From positions 1-32,281 of the forward strand of contig CANRFQ010000012.1 of NCBI GenBank assembly GCA_947629935.1: 32,281 nt of DNA, in the 5' to 3' direction. A program made the translations under genes and the position numbers. This stretch comes from an uncultured Bacilli bacterium. Lineage in GTDB: Bacteria > Bacillota_I > Bacilli_A > RF39 > UBA660. The notes under the pieces were generated by a model that saw only the letters and a list, made by a program, of their open reading frames with translations, was not told where the DNA came from and ran no database searches. This document shows, one piece after another, positions 8,168 to 16,310 of the stretch. Positions within the stretch are counted from its first letter, which is position 1, and every line of letters starts with the position of its first letter.

Positions 8168-8207
8168 ATTTTAACATAACGCCGGGTAAATTTCAACAAA
8201 TTACCCG
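8168..8207 (-). promoter_or_regulatory. abiE promoter with overlapping inverted repeat (candidate AbiEi operator)
   Basis: Perfect 7-bp arms CGGGTAA (8183-8189) and TTACCCG (8201-8207), extended by TTT/AAA around a CAAC centre. On the minus strand a -35 TTGAAA (8196-8191) and -10 TAAAAT (8173-8168) have a 17-nt spacer, so the repeat straddles the -35. The implied RNA start would clip the SD. A slightly upstream -10 (TATGTT, 8178-8173) is an alternative. Confidence 0.65.
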
Positions 8208-8296
8208 ACATTATGAAAATGTTTTTTTGGTTAAATTTATTAAAAAAATTAGTAACCGATAATTTTTTACAATATCTAGTAAATTAATTTTTTTTA

Positions 8297-8305
8297 TGTT
8301 ATACT
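8297..8305 (+). promoter_or_regulatory. Extended -10 promoter
   Basis: TGTTATACT (TGn plus TATACT at 8300-8305), 24 nt before the ATG of the serine hydrolase gene. No good -35 is seen. Confidence 0.55.
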
Positions 8306-8329
8306 CTTAAAAGACAAGGAAGAGGACAT

Positions 8330-9355
8330 ATGCGCAAAAAAGCAATGACGTTTGTTTTTTTATTAATGGTTTTAGACGTAACTTTAATTGTAATAAGACT
8401 AGGTAATCCTTCGCATGCTTTTCAAGAAGAAACATCAGATAAATCCCGAATTAAACAAATAAAAACGGCAGATGAGGTTACTACAAATGACGAGAAAATA
8501 GATCAAAATTATTATTTAGATTTGGTTTCTTTAGAACCTAATCAAGAAACTTTGGAAATAGCCAGTGATAATTACTCCATGCCTGAAGATTTAAAGACGG
8601 ATTTAATTAATACTTTTAAAGATTATAAAGAAGGTTCTTCTTTTTTAGTTGTTAGTTTGACTGATGGCATGGCTTTTGGGTACAATATTGACCAGTCTTA
8701 TTCCTCAGCTAGTACAATTAAAGCCGCCTATGCGCTATATTTATATAAATTACTTGCTGATCAAAAAGTTAATTTTAATGATGAAATTGCCTACGAAGCC
8801 AAATTTTATAATAAGGGTACGGGTATTATAAAAGATAGTCCTTATGGTACCGTTTATACTGTTAAAGATTTAATTTATAATATGATTCATGAAAGTGATA
8901 ATTCAGCTTATTTAATGCTTTTAAATAAATATAAATGGGATGGGTTTAACGAAATGTTAGATGATTTAGGCACTCCAGAGATCCATTTAAGTAATACTTC
9001 GCGATGGGGGAAATTAAGTTGTCGGAGTAGTGCTATTATTTGGCAAGAAATTTATCGTTTTAGTAAGACTGATCAAGAGGGGAAAGAATTATTTGATTTA
9101 TTTTTAAATGCCAAATATAATTATTTTAAAGAAGTATTGCCAGAAACTGAAAGTGCAAGCAAAACTGGTTTTACCCCAACTGTTGTTCATGAAACGGGTA
9201 TTATTATGGATAATGACAATCCTTATATTGTTGTTATATTATCAAATACGGGAGGAGATACTACAGTCGCTCATACTCATGTTATAAATGGTATTTCCAA
9301 AATCGTACCTATCATGCAACAATATAAAGAATATAAAAATAATCAAGAAAAATAA
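8330..9355 (+). CDS. Class A beta-lactamase-like serine hydrolase, membrane-anchored
   Basis: 341 aa. An N-terminal signal-anchor (residues 6-22) places the enzyme outside. The three penicillin-recognising motifs are all present: S128-T-I-K131, S189-D-N191 and K278-T-G280. This fits the PF13354 'beta-lactamase 2' class of exported serine hydrolases found near cell-wall genes. It may be a D,D-peptidase-like or esterase-type enzyme; true beta-lactamase activity is not established, and I cannot place an omega-loop Glu166 equivalent. The first 80 residues after the anchor form a charged linker. It has its own promoter and terminator. Confidence 0.85.
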   Translation: MRKKAMTFVFLLMVLDVTLIVIRLGNPSHAFQEETSDKSRIKQIKTADEVTTNDEKIDQNYYLDLVSLEPNQETLEIASDNYSMPEDLKTDLINTFKDYKEGSSFLVVSLTDGMAFGYNIDQSYSSASTIKAAYALYLYKLLADQKVNFNDEIAYEAKFYNKGTGIIKDSPYGTVYTVKDLIYNMIHESDNSAYLMLLNKYKWDGFNEMLDDLGTPEIHLSNTSRWGKLSCRSSAIIWQEIYRFSKTDQEGKELFDLFLNAKYNYFKEVLPETESASKTGFTPTVVHETGIIMDNDNPYIVVILSNTGGDTTVAHTHVINGISKIVPIMQQYKEYKNNQEK

Positions 9356-9356
9356 G

Positions 9357-9383
9357 ACTTATCAAATGATAAGTTTTTCTTTT
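9357..9383 (+). terminator. Intrinsic terminator
   Basis: ACTTATC (9357-9363) pairs with GATAAGT (9368-9374), loop AAAT, then a T-rich tail. Confidence 0.8.
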
Positions 9384-9399
9384 TATTTAAAATATTTCA

Positions 9400-9408
9400 T
9401 GATAAGAT
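9400..9408 (+). promoter_or_regulatory. Extended -10 of the YfhO gene, possibly giving a leaderless mRNA
   Basis: TGATAAGAT, the same element as at 12733-12741. Standard spacing would place +1 at 9415, which is the G of the GTG that opens the yfhO frame. There is no recognisable SD before GTG 9415 or ATG 9424. Confidence 0.4.
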
Positions 9409-9414
9409 GGTTAT

Positions 9415-11940
9415 GTGATTAAAATGAAGAAGTATTTAAAATATTTATTAGCCTTTTTAATACCTATAGCCATCTTTTGTATCTGTTTGGCTATTAATAA
9501 TATTGCTCCTTTAGGCAAATATTTAATAACTATTTATGACTCAAGAGTTCAATATCCTGGTTTTTTTATGAGCCTTAAAAATATGCATTTTTTTATGTTT
9601 AATGTTGGGTTAGGATTTAATTTTTATGGTATGATGGCGTATTACTTAATGAATCCTTTAAATTTATTAATAAAATTTTTTGATATCTATAGTTATAATA
9701 CATTTTATTTTTTAATAATTATTTTAAAAATTGGTTTATGTGGATTAAGCATGCAGTTTTTTCTCAGCAGAGAGAAAAAACATGATAATTTATGGAGCGT
9801 AATTTTTAGTATTATTTATGCTTTAATGGGCTATGTAGCTTCATATTATTATAATGTATTCTGGCTAGATGGTGTAATTATGCTCCCTTTAATATTAATA
9901 GGAATTAATAAATTAGTATCTCAAAAGTCTTCCATGTTTTATGTCATAACTTTAGCTATTTCTTTAATGATTAATTTTTATACTGGTTATATGAATTGCA
10001 TCTTTAGTGTTATTTATTTTATTTATAAATTAGTAGAACTAAATAAATATAAAAACAAAAAGATAATTATAAATTTTATAATTAGTTCTCTTATCGCAGT
10101 TTTAATTGCGGGAGTTGTTTTGGTACCAACTTTCTTTGCTTTAATGGCCGGTAAAGCTAGTGGCTTTCAAGATACGTTTACCAAATATTTTGCTTTTAAT
10201 GATAACATTAAATATCTCTTTTATTCCTTTACATCCGGTAATTTTCATTCCAGTTTAGTAGGTAATGATGGCTTTGCCCAAAATTTCTGTACTCTATTTG
10301 TGATTAGTTTATTTATTACATCTTTTTTCAATAAAAAAATTGATATTAAAACTAAATGTATCACCATTATAATCATTTTATTTTATATGCTTTCATACTG
10401 TTTTAATTTAGTAGATTATGCTTGGCAATTTTTTCAAAAACCGATTTGGTGGCAACATCGTTATTCCTTTACTTTTTCAGCATTTTTAATTATTGTTGCT
10501 TATAAAAATTTAATGAATTATAAATATTGTCAATTATCGACCAAAAAGCAAAGCATTATATATGTTGTATTAGCTTGTCTAATAGTTGCTAGTTTTGTCT
10601 TATTTTATATGCAAATGAATCCCCGTAGTATATTCCGATTATTTATTTTAGCTTTTTCAATTTTATTATTAATTAATTATATATATTTTTTTCATCCACA
10701 AAGTAAATATAAATATATTATCATTGCTCTAATAATTTTAGAATTAGGTGTAAATACCTTTGCTAGTGTTAAGCAAAATTGTAAAGTAGAATCTTCATCT
10801 ACGGTTACTTATGATTTATTATCAAAAAAACAAATCAATGCTAGCTTAAAAGTCATTAAAAAAGATAAATCTTTTTATCGTACGGAATTAACTCAACGTT
10901 ATTCTTATAATGATGGTTTATTGTTTAGTTATAATGGCATTAACTATTTTAATTCAGTACGAAATCAAAAAGTTATTGATGCCTTAGAATATAATTTCCC
11001 ATTTGAAGTAGGAAGCCATCAAAGTATCGATATGAATCAATTAGACCCTTATTTACTAGCATTATTTGATGTTAAATATTTAATAAGTGATAGAGATATA
11101 TCCTATTTAGAAAAAATAGATGATAAAGTCTATTTAAATAAACAAGCATTAGGTTTAGGTTTTATGGTAGATAAAGATGTCTTAAATATTAAATTTAAGA
11201 AAAAAGACTATTTAAATAATATTTCCTTAGTATTTAGTAAAATGTTAAAGGAAAACTTAAATTTATATAAGAAAATAGAGGATACTAAAATATCTTTAGA
11301 AAATGTTAAATTTAATAAAAAAACAGGTAAATATGAGAATATTAATAATGATGCTGGACGTATTATTATTGAATTTACTGTTCCAGATAATCTATTACTT
11401 AGTGTTAAAGATCAAATAGGTATTGACTATTATATTAATGAGGAAATTCAAACTTTAAATAGTTCTTATCTTGCGGTTCATTCTGGAGATAAAATTAAAA
11501 TTATTATGCAGTTTGCTAATCAAAAAGAAAATAAAGATTATACAGATATCTATTATTTAGATACTAATTTATATCAAACTATTACCGATAAATTAAAAGC
11601 TAATGCCTTACAAAATATCAAAGTTAATAATAAACATCTTTTAGAAGCTTCTATAAATGTCCAAGATAAAGATAAATTATTATTTACTAGTATCCCTTAT
11701 GAAAAGGGCATGATTATCAAAGTTAATGGTAAGAAAGTAAAACCAAAATTAATTTTTGATGCCTTTATAGGTTTAGAATTAGAAAAAGGAGATAATACTA
11801 TTATTATAGATTATATTCCGCAAGGTTTTATCCTGGGAATTATTTGTAGTATTTTCGGAATTACTATTTTAGTAATTAAAAACACTTTTAAACCTAAAAG
11901 CAAAAAGTCTATTTTACATAATCTATACAGCTTAAATTAA
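9415..11940 (+). CDS. yfhO: YfhO-family polytopic membrane protein
   Basis: 841 aa. The N-terminal half has about 12-13 membrane spans and carries the family features: ITIYDSRVQYPGFF in the first external loop, FFLSREKKHDN, YNVFWLDGVIMLPLILIG and FYTGYMNCIFSVIYF. The C-terminal 350 residues are a mostly external domain (RTELTQRYSYNDGLLFSYNGINYF, ITSIPYEKGMIIKVNG in spirit) ending in a final span and a basic tail. YfhO relatives are GT-C-like proteins linked to glycosylation of lipoteichoic acid and other surface polymers; the substrate here is unknown. Translation may start at GTG 9415 or ATG 9424. Neither has a clear SD. Confidence 0.85.
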   Translation: MIKMKKYLKYLLAFLIPIAIFCICLAINNIAPLGKYLITIYDSRVQYPGFFMSLKNMHFFMFNVGLGFNFYGMMAYYLMNPLNLLIKFFDIYSYNTFYFLIIILKIGLCGLSMQFFLSREKKHDNLWSVIFSIIYALMGYVASYYYNVFWLDGVIMLPLILIGINKLVSQKSSMFYVITLAISLMINFYTGYMNCIFSVIYFIYKLVELNKYKNKKIIINFIISSLIAVLIAGVVLVPTFFALMAGKASGFQDTFTKYFAFNDNIKYLFYSFTSGNFHSSLVGNDGFAQNFCTLFVISLFITSFFNKKIDIKTKCITIIIILFYMLSYCFNLVDYAWQFFQKPIWWQHRYSFTFSAFLIIVAYKNLMNYKYCQLSTKKQSIIYVVLACLIVASFVLFYMQMNPRSIFRLFILAFSILLLINYIYFFHPQSKYKYIIIALIILELGVNTFASVKQNCKVESSSTVTYDLLSKKQINASLKVIKKDKSFYRTELTQRYSYNDGLLFSYNGINYFNSVRNQKVIDALEYNFPFEVGSHQSIDMNQLDPYLLALFDVKYLISDRDISYLEKIDDKVYLNKQALGLGFMVDKDVLNIKFKKKDYLNNISLVFSKMLKENLNLYKKIEDTKISLENVKFNKKTGKYENINNDAGRIIIEFTVPDNLLLSVKDQIGIDYYINEEIQTLNSSYLAVHSGDKIKIIMQFANQKENKDYTDIYYLDTNLYQTITDKLKANALQNIKVNNKHLLEASINVQDKDKLLFTSIPYEKGMIIKVNGKKVKPKLIFDAFIGLELEKGDNTIIIDYIPQGFILGIICSIFGITILVIKNTFKPKSKKSILHNLYSLN

Positions 11941-11947
11941 TTTTTTA

Positions 11948-11978
11948 TAGACAATAGCGTAGGGGGGGGGGGTACTAT
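11948..11978 (+). promoter_or_regulatory. Promoter with an 11-G tract in its spacer (phase-variation candidate)
   Basis: -35-like TAGACA (11948-11953) and -10-like TACTAT (11973-11978) are separated by 19 nt, of which eleven are an unbroken G run (11962-11972). Loss of two G would give the optimal 17. The SD AGAAGGAG follows and the ATG is at 12003. Confidence 0.55.
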
Positions 11979-12002
11979 TAAAATAGAAGGAGAATTAGAC
12001 AT

Positions 12003-12629
12003 ATGAATTATATTAAGAAAAATAATACTATATTATTATCTGTCATAACAGTAGCCTCATTATTAGTAGCAGTAGTAGGAGTTACATATGCTTACTTTAC
12101 TGCATCAGTTAGTGGTACTGCAAGTTCCGTAATTGTAAATGCTCAAAATTTAGCCAAAATCACTTATAGTGGTGGCAGCTCAGTATCGTTACAAAATGCT
12201 TTACCAGGTGCAGTTACTTCACCGCAAACTATTACTGTTCAGGCTTCTAATAATGGTACAAGTTCTATAAAATACACTTTGAAATGGAAAGATGTTAGTA
12301 ATGGATTTAATTTGGCCGGCCATAATGATATAGTCTATACTTTAAAGGGCACATCATCTACTGGTTCAACTGGAGTTGTTGCAGCACATAATGATACCAC
12401 AGCTCCTACTTCTGATTCAATTATTGGAAGTGGAACAATAAAACCTGGCGAAAAACATACTTATACATTAACAGTAAAATTTAAAGAGACTGGCTCTGAT
12501 CAAAATAGTTTACAAGGAAAAACTTTCTCTGGTAAAATTGAAGTAATAGTAAATGACGCAAATAATAACTCAGTTTATTATAATAGTGCTAATCCAAGTG
12601 GTACATCAACTAAACCGAGCAGTTCATAA
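12003..12629 (+). CDS. TasA/CalY-like secreted matrix protein, SipW substrate (copy 1)
   Basis: 208 aa. The long signal peptide (NTILLSVITVASLLVAVVG) ends in VTYAYFTASVSG, the hallmark of SipW-cleaved TasA/camelysin proteins. The mature part is beta-rich, Ser/Thr/Gly/Asn-rich, lacks Cys and holds LPGAV, KYTLKW, GTIKPGEKHTYTLTVKF and DQNSLQGKTFSGKIEV. Family members form extracellular fibres in biofilms. The C-terminal tail (YYNSANPSGTS then Ser-rich) is shared with copy 2. The SipW gene lies about 0.9 kb downstream, as in known tasA-sipW clusters. Expression is probably governed by the G-tract promoter upstream. Confidence 0.85.
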   Translation: MNYIKKNNTILLSVITVASLLVAVVGVTYAYFTASVSGTASSVIVNAQNLAKITYSGGSSVSLQNALPGAVTSPQTITVQASNNGTSSIKYTLKWKDVSNGFNLAGHNDIVYTLKGTSSTGSTGVVAAHNDTTAPTSDSIIGSGTIKPGEKHTYTLTVKFKETGSDQNSLQGKTFSGKIEVIVNDANNNSVYYNSANPSGTSTKPSSS

Positions 12630-12632
12630 AGT

Positions 12633-12670
12633 AAAAAGATAAAAAACTTAATAATACAAGTTATCTTTTT
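12633..12670 (+). terminator. Intrinsic terminator
   Basis: AAAAAGATAA (12633-12642) pairs with TTATCTTTTT (12661-12670). A short inner CTT/AAG match is present and more T follow. Confidence 0.75.
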
Positions 12671-12712
12671 TTTGCTAAAAAGGAAAAATATTAAAAAAAA
12701 TTATAATTTGTA

Positions 12713-12741
12713 TTGCTAAAAAAAAATAAATTTGATAAGAT
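12713..12741 (+). promoter_or_regulatory. Promoter of the second TasA-like gene
   Basis: -35 TTGCTA (12713-12718), 17-nt spacer, -10 TAAGAT (12736-12741) with an extended TG. The spacer begins inside a run of nine A. SD AGAAGGAGG (12751-12759). Confidence 0.7.
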
Positions 12742-12767
12742 GTTTATAGTAGAAGGAGGAAAAAAAG

Positions 12768-13403
12768 ATGAATGATAATATGAAGAAAGGTAATACTGTG
12801 TTATTAACAATAATAGCAGTTGCTACATTATTAGTTGCTGTTGTCGGAGCTACATTTGCTTACTTTACTGCTACTGTTAGTGGTACTGCAAGTTCTGTAA
12901 TTGTTACAACTGAAAAGTTGGCAACTCTTACTTATACAAGTGAGGGTGAGGTAAAATTAGAAAATGCTTTACCAGGTGCGCAAACTTCTGAATACAAATT
13001 TACTGTAAAAGCTACTGGTGAAAGTAAGACGCCAATAAAGTATAGTTTAAAATGGAGCGATGTCACAAATGAGTTTGCATCAAATAATGGTACCAATGAT
13101 TTAGTTTATACCTTAACAGGGTCAAACGGAAGTGGCAAAGGTGAAGCAGTTACTCACGAAGGATACACGGCACCAACAGCTAGTGGTGCATATATAGGAA
13201 GTGGAACAATATATCCAGAAGAGACTCATACCTATACATTAATATTAAAATTTAAAGAAAATGGCTCTGATCAAAATAGTTTACAAGGAAAATCTTTCTA
13301 TGGTAAAATTGAAGTAACAACTACTGATGAGTCTGGCAGCGCTTTATATTACAATAATTCTAATCCAAGTGGAACATCATCAATGCCATCATCAGAAGAA
13401 TAA
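12768..13403 (+). CDS. TasA/CalY-like secreted matrix protein, SipW substrate (copy 2)
   Basis: 211 aa, a tandem paralogue of the preceding gene. It shares the signal region LLTIIAVATLLVAVVG with ATFAYFTATVSG at the cleavage site, then ASSVIV, ENALPGAQTSEY, KYSLKW, GSGTIYPEETHTYTLILKF and DQNSLQGKSFYGKIEV. The mature domain has diverged more than the signal and C-terminal blocks. It has a separate promoter with a normal spacer and no G tract, so the two copies may be expressed independently. Likely a fibre or matrix subunit at the cell surface. Confidence 0.85.
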   Translation: MNDNMKKGNTVLLTIIAVATLLVAVVGATFAYFTATVSGTASSVIVTTEKLATLTYTSEGEVKLENALPGAQTSEYKFTVKATGESKTPIKYSLKWSDVTNEFASNNGTNDLVYTLTGSNGSGKGEAVTHEGYTAPTASGAYIGSGTIYPEETHTYTLILKFKENGSDQNSLQGKSFYGKIEVTTTDESGSALYYNNSNPSGTSSMPSSEE

Positions 13404-13413
13404 TATTGAAGCT

Positions 13414-13442
13414 AAGATAATCTGTTTAGATTATCTTTTTTT
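13414..13442 (+). terminator. Intrinsic terminator
   Basis: Perfect 10-bp stem AAGATAATCT (13414-13423) / AGATTATCTT (13428-13437), GTTT loop, T tail. Confidence 0.9.
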
Positions 13443-13489
13443 ATGCCAAAGAAAAGTAAATTTTACATTTTGTTTTTTTGATTACCTTG

Positions 13490-13528
13490 TATAATTTTCG
13501 AGTTTAATATATAATAATTTACGAGGAG
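13490..13528 (+). promoter_or_regulatory. sipW promoter region
   Basis: Two TATAAT hexamers, at 13490-13495 and 13510-13515. The first leaves a sensible 5' leader ahead of the SD CGAGGAG (13522-13528). The second would start the RNA within the SD. Confidence 0.5.
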
Positions 13529-13536
13529 AATATCAA

Positions 13537-14505
13537 ATGAAGAAAAAAAAGGGGATATTTAAACAAATTTTTAAATTTGTAACTGATGTTATATCTTGGA
13601 CATGTTTATGTTTGCTCATTTTAATTGGCGCTTGTATTATTTGGTATGTTGTGAGTGCCAAGATATATGCTGCTAAAGGAGAAAAATATATACCTTATTT
13701 TTCTTTATATACTATAATTAGTCCAAGTATGGAACCACATATTAGAGTATATGATGTTATTTTGGATACAAGAGTTGATGATCCTGCCGATATAAAAGTA
13801 GGAGATGTTATTACCTTTATTTCTTCTGGTTCACTAAGTTCTGGGATGACCATTACCCATCGTGTTGTAGATATTCTTAATACTGATGAAGGTCTACGTT
13901 TTATTACTAAAGGTGACAATAACCAAAATCCAGATGGAGCCGCTGTATTACCTGAAAATATTTTAGGAAAAACTCTTTTAAAAATTCCGATGTTAGGAAG
14001 AGTACAGTTTTTGTTGGCTAATAAAGGAGCCTGGATTATAGTCGTCATGTTACCGGCTCTAGGTATAATTATTTATGATTTAATTAAATTATTTCAAGTA
14101 TCGGGTTTAAAAAATAAAATTGAAAATGTCATTACAAAAGATAAACCAATTAATAAAGAAGAACAAAAAATTAAAGAAGAGGCTCGAAAAAAAGAAATAA
14201 AAGAAAAATTGGCTATAGAAGAAAATAAACCTGATGTTAAAATAGAAGAAGAATTAAAAGAACTTCCAGCTCCAAATGATACTGAAAAAATGGAAGAAGA
14301 ATTAAAAGAACTTCCAGCTCCAAATGATACTGAAAAAATGGAAGAAGAATTAAAAGAACTACCAGCTCCAAATGATACTGAAAAAATAGAAGAAGAATTA
14401 AAAGAACTACCAGCTTTAAATGATTCTGAAAAGGTAGATGTTGAGGACACCTCTGAAGATGATTTATTTGATGATATTGAGGAAAGAAGAAGCTATGATG
14501 ATTAA
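13537..14505 (+). CDS. sipW: SipW-type (ER-type) signal peptidase I with a repeat-bearing tail
   Basis: 322 aa against about 190 for typical SipW. Membrane span about 18-40; catalytic domain outside with S64 in ISPSMEPH, H108 in ITHRV (His replaces the usual Lys general base, the ER-type mark), and KGDNNQNPDG; a second span about 165-187. It removes the signal peptides of the two TasA-like proteins encoded just upstream. The extra 135 residues are cytoplasmic by topology, strongly charged, and contain four 16-residue repeats (EEELKELPAPNDTEKM) encoded by 14245-14436. The function of this tail is unknown. The catalytic domain is complete. Confidence 0.88.
   Translation: MKKKKGIFKQIFKFVTDVISWTCLCLLILIGACIIWYVVSAKIYAAKGEKYIPYFSLYTIISPSMEPHIRVYDVILDTRVDDPADIKVGDVITFISSGSLSSGMTITHRVVDILNTDEGLRFITKGDNNQNPDGAAVLPENILGKTLLKIPMLGRVQFLLANKGAWIIVVMLPALGIIIYDLIKLFQVSGLKNKIENVITKDKPINKEEQKIKEEARKKEIKEKLAIEENKPDVKIEEELKELPAPNDTEKMEEELKELPAPNDTEKMEEELKELPAPNDTEKIEEELKELPALNDSEKVDVEDTSEDDLFDDIEERRSYDD
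14245..14436 (+). repeat. Four tandem 48-bp in-frame repeats in sipW
   Basis: Units begin at 14245, 14293, 14341 and 14389. Units 1 and 2 are identical, unit 3 differs at two bases, and unit 4 has several changes. The unit is a multiple of three, so copy-number change keeps the frame. Confidence 0.95.
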
Positions 14506-14519
14506 TTCTTCTTTTTTTA
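14483..14519 (+). terminator. Intrinsic terminator overlapping the sipW stop
   Basis: AAAGAAGAA (14483-14491) pairs with TTCTTCTTT (14506-14514), followed by more T. Confidence 0.7.
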
Positions 14520-14578
14520 TTGCTCACCTATTATAAATATCCGAATATAATACAAGTGAAATAAAGGAGGAATTTATT

Positions 14579-15568
14579 TTGAAAAAAAGAATTATTATTC
14601 TGATTGGTTTAATAGTAATTTTTAGTGTTGGATTTGTGGTGTTTAGAACTTTACATAAAAAAGCAACAACTTTGGAAAAAGTTAAAGTTGCGGAAGTTAC
14701 CCATTCTGTGTTTTATGCGCCCTTATATGCTGCTATTGAAAATGGCTACTTTGAAGATAATGGCTTAGATGTGGAATTAATTTTAACACCAGGTGCCGAT
14801 AAAGTTAGTGCTGCTGTTTTATCAGGAGATGTAGAAATAGGGTTCTGTGGTCCGGAAAGTTCTATTTATGTTTATAATGGTGGGGAAAAAGATTATATTC
14901 AAACCTTTGCTGGTCTTACAAAAAGAGATGGACAATTTATCGTATCCCGTGAAAAAATAGAAAATTTTGAAATGACAGATTTAATTGGCAAAGAAATATT
15001 AGTAGGTCGTACAGGCGGAATGCCAGCTTTAAATTTTGAAAATGCTGTAAAAAATAGTAATATTGTTAAAAATGATATAAATATGAATTATAGTGTTGAA
15101 TTTGCGGCTTTATCTGGTTCATTCATTGGCGGGGAAGGCGATTTTGTCAATCTTTTTGAACCCAATGCTACCAAATTAGAAAAAGAAGGTTATGGCTATG
15201 TTGTCGGCTCTGTTGGTATGCTTTCTGGGGAAGTACCATATACGGCTTTTAATGCTCGTAAAAGCTACATTAAAGATAATAAAGATTTAATTGATAGATT
15301 TACAAAAGCTATCAATAAAGGCTTAAAATTTGTTGCCGACAATAGTGCTAAGAAAATAGCAGAGGCTATTTTAGATCAATTTCCTGATTCATCATTAAAT
15401 GATGTGGAAACAATTGTGACAAGATATAAGGAAAGTGATACTTGGTTAAAAAATGCCTATATAAGTGAAGAAAGTTTTGAAAATTTAGAAGATATTATGA
15501 TTGATGCTGGACAAATTGAGGAATATGTCCCTTATGACAAATTAATAAATAATTCTTATAATGAATAA
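14579..15568 (+). CDS. ABC importer substrate-binding protein, NMT1/SsuA type
   Basis: 329 aa. TTG start at 14579, fixed by AAAGGAGG (14563-14570) 8 nt upstream; TATAAT at 14546-14551 is a likely -10. An uncleaved-looking N-terminal membrane anchor (4-22) without a lipobox Cys tethers the binding domain outside. Family features: VAEVTHSVFYAPLYAAIENGYF, GLDVELILTPGADKVSAAVLSG, IGFCGPESSIYVYNGG, then GKEILVGRTGGMPALNFE. Relatives carry hydroxymethylpyrimidine/thiamine precursors, aliphatic sulfonates, taurine or nitrate. I see no thiamine riboswitch in the 70-bp leader, so the ligand stays open. First gene of a three-gene operon with 8-nt and 38-nt overlaps. Confidence 0.85.
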   Translation: MKKRIIILIGLIVIFSVGFVVFRTLHKKATTLEKVKVAEVTHSVFYAPLYAAIENGYFEDNGLDVELILTPGADKVSAAVLSGDVEIGFCGPESSIYVYNGGEKDYIQTFAGLTKRDGQFIVSREKIENFEMTDLIGKEILVGRTGGMPALNFENAVKNSNIVKNDINMNYSVEFAALSGSFIGGEGDFVNLFEPNATKLEKEGYGYVVGSVGMLSGEVPYTAFNARKSYIKDNKDLIDRFTKAINKGLKFVADNSAKKIAEAILDQFPDSSLNDVETIVTRYKESDTWLKNAYISEESFENLEDIMIDAGQIEEYVPYDKLINNSYNE

Positions 15569-16310
15569 TTTGTTACAAATTAAAGATTTATCTAAAATTT
15601 ACCATACAAAAAAAGAAGATGTGGAAGCTATATGTAACATAACTTTAGATATAAAAGAAGGTGAATTTATTGCTATCGTTGGTTCTTCGGGTTGTGGTAA
15701 ATCTACTTTGCTTTCGATTCTCGCAAGCCTAGAAGATAAAACTCAAGGAGAAGTAATATTTAATAAAAAAGATTTTACGATTGGTTATATGTTGCAAAAT
15801 GATTGTTTATTTGATTGGTTAACAATTTTAGATAATGCGACCTTAGGGTTAGATATTAAAAAAACTAAAACTAAAGAAAATGTTGAATATGTTAAAAATT
15901 TACTAAAAACTTACGATTTAGATAGTTTTAAAGATAAATATCCCAAAGAATTATCTGGTGGAATGAAGCAAAGAGTTGCTCTTATCAGGACTCTTGCCAT
16001 ACGCCCAGATATTCTTTTACTTGATGAACCTTTCTCCGCTTTAGACTATCAAACTCGTTTGGCTGTAAGTGATGATGTTTACAAAATTATTAAAAAAGAA
16101 AAGAAGACGGTTATTATGGTTACGCACGATTTGGCTGAAGCTATTAGCTTAGCCGATCGTATTGTCGTCTTATCGAAAAGGCCATGCCGGATTAAAAAAA
16201 TATATGATATTAAATTAACTAATAAATCAAATCCGATTAAAAATCGTAAAGCTAAGGAATTTGGGGAATATTATGAAAAAATATGGCAAGATCTCGACGT
16301 TGTCATCTAA
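15561..16310 (+). CDS. ABC importer ATPase (SsuB/TauB/ThiZ-like)
   Basis: 249 aa. Walker A GSSGCGKST (41-49, K47), Q-loop Q79, signature LSGGMKQR (131-138), Walker B ILLLDE (151-156), D-loop SALD, switch His in VTHD (H189). The ATG lies inside the end of the binding-protein gene and has no strong SD, so it is probably translationally coupled. The short form without a C-terminal regulatory domain matches the sulfonate/nitrate/HMP transporter class. It powers import through the permease encoded next. Confidence 0.92.
   Translation: MNNLLQIKDLSKIYHTKKEDVEAICNITLDIKEGEFIAIVGSSGCGKSTLLSILASLEDKTQGEVIFNKKDFTIGYMLQNDCLFDWLTILDNATLGLDIKKTKTKENVEYVKNLLKTYDLDSFKDKYPKELSGGMKQRVALIRTLAIRPDILLLDEPFSALDYQTRLAVSDDVYKIIKKEKKTVIMVTHDLAEAISLADRIVVLSKRPCRIKKIYDIKLTNKSNPIKNRKAKEFGEYYEKIWQDLDVVI

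Noticed and set aside
14094-14527. Long minus-strand open frames opposite sipW
   Set aside because: They arise from the 48-bp repeat array read in reverse and have no SD; shadows of the real gene.
14506-14578. Thiamine-pyrophosphate riboswitch upstream of the NMT1-type transporter
   Set aside because: The gap is only 73 bp and lacks the conserved riboswitch cores.
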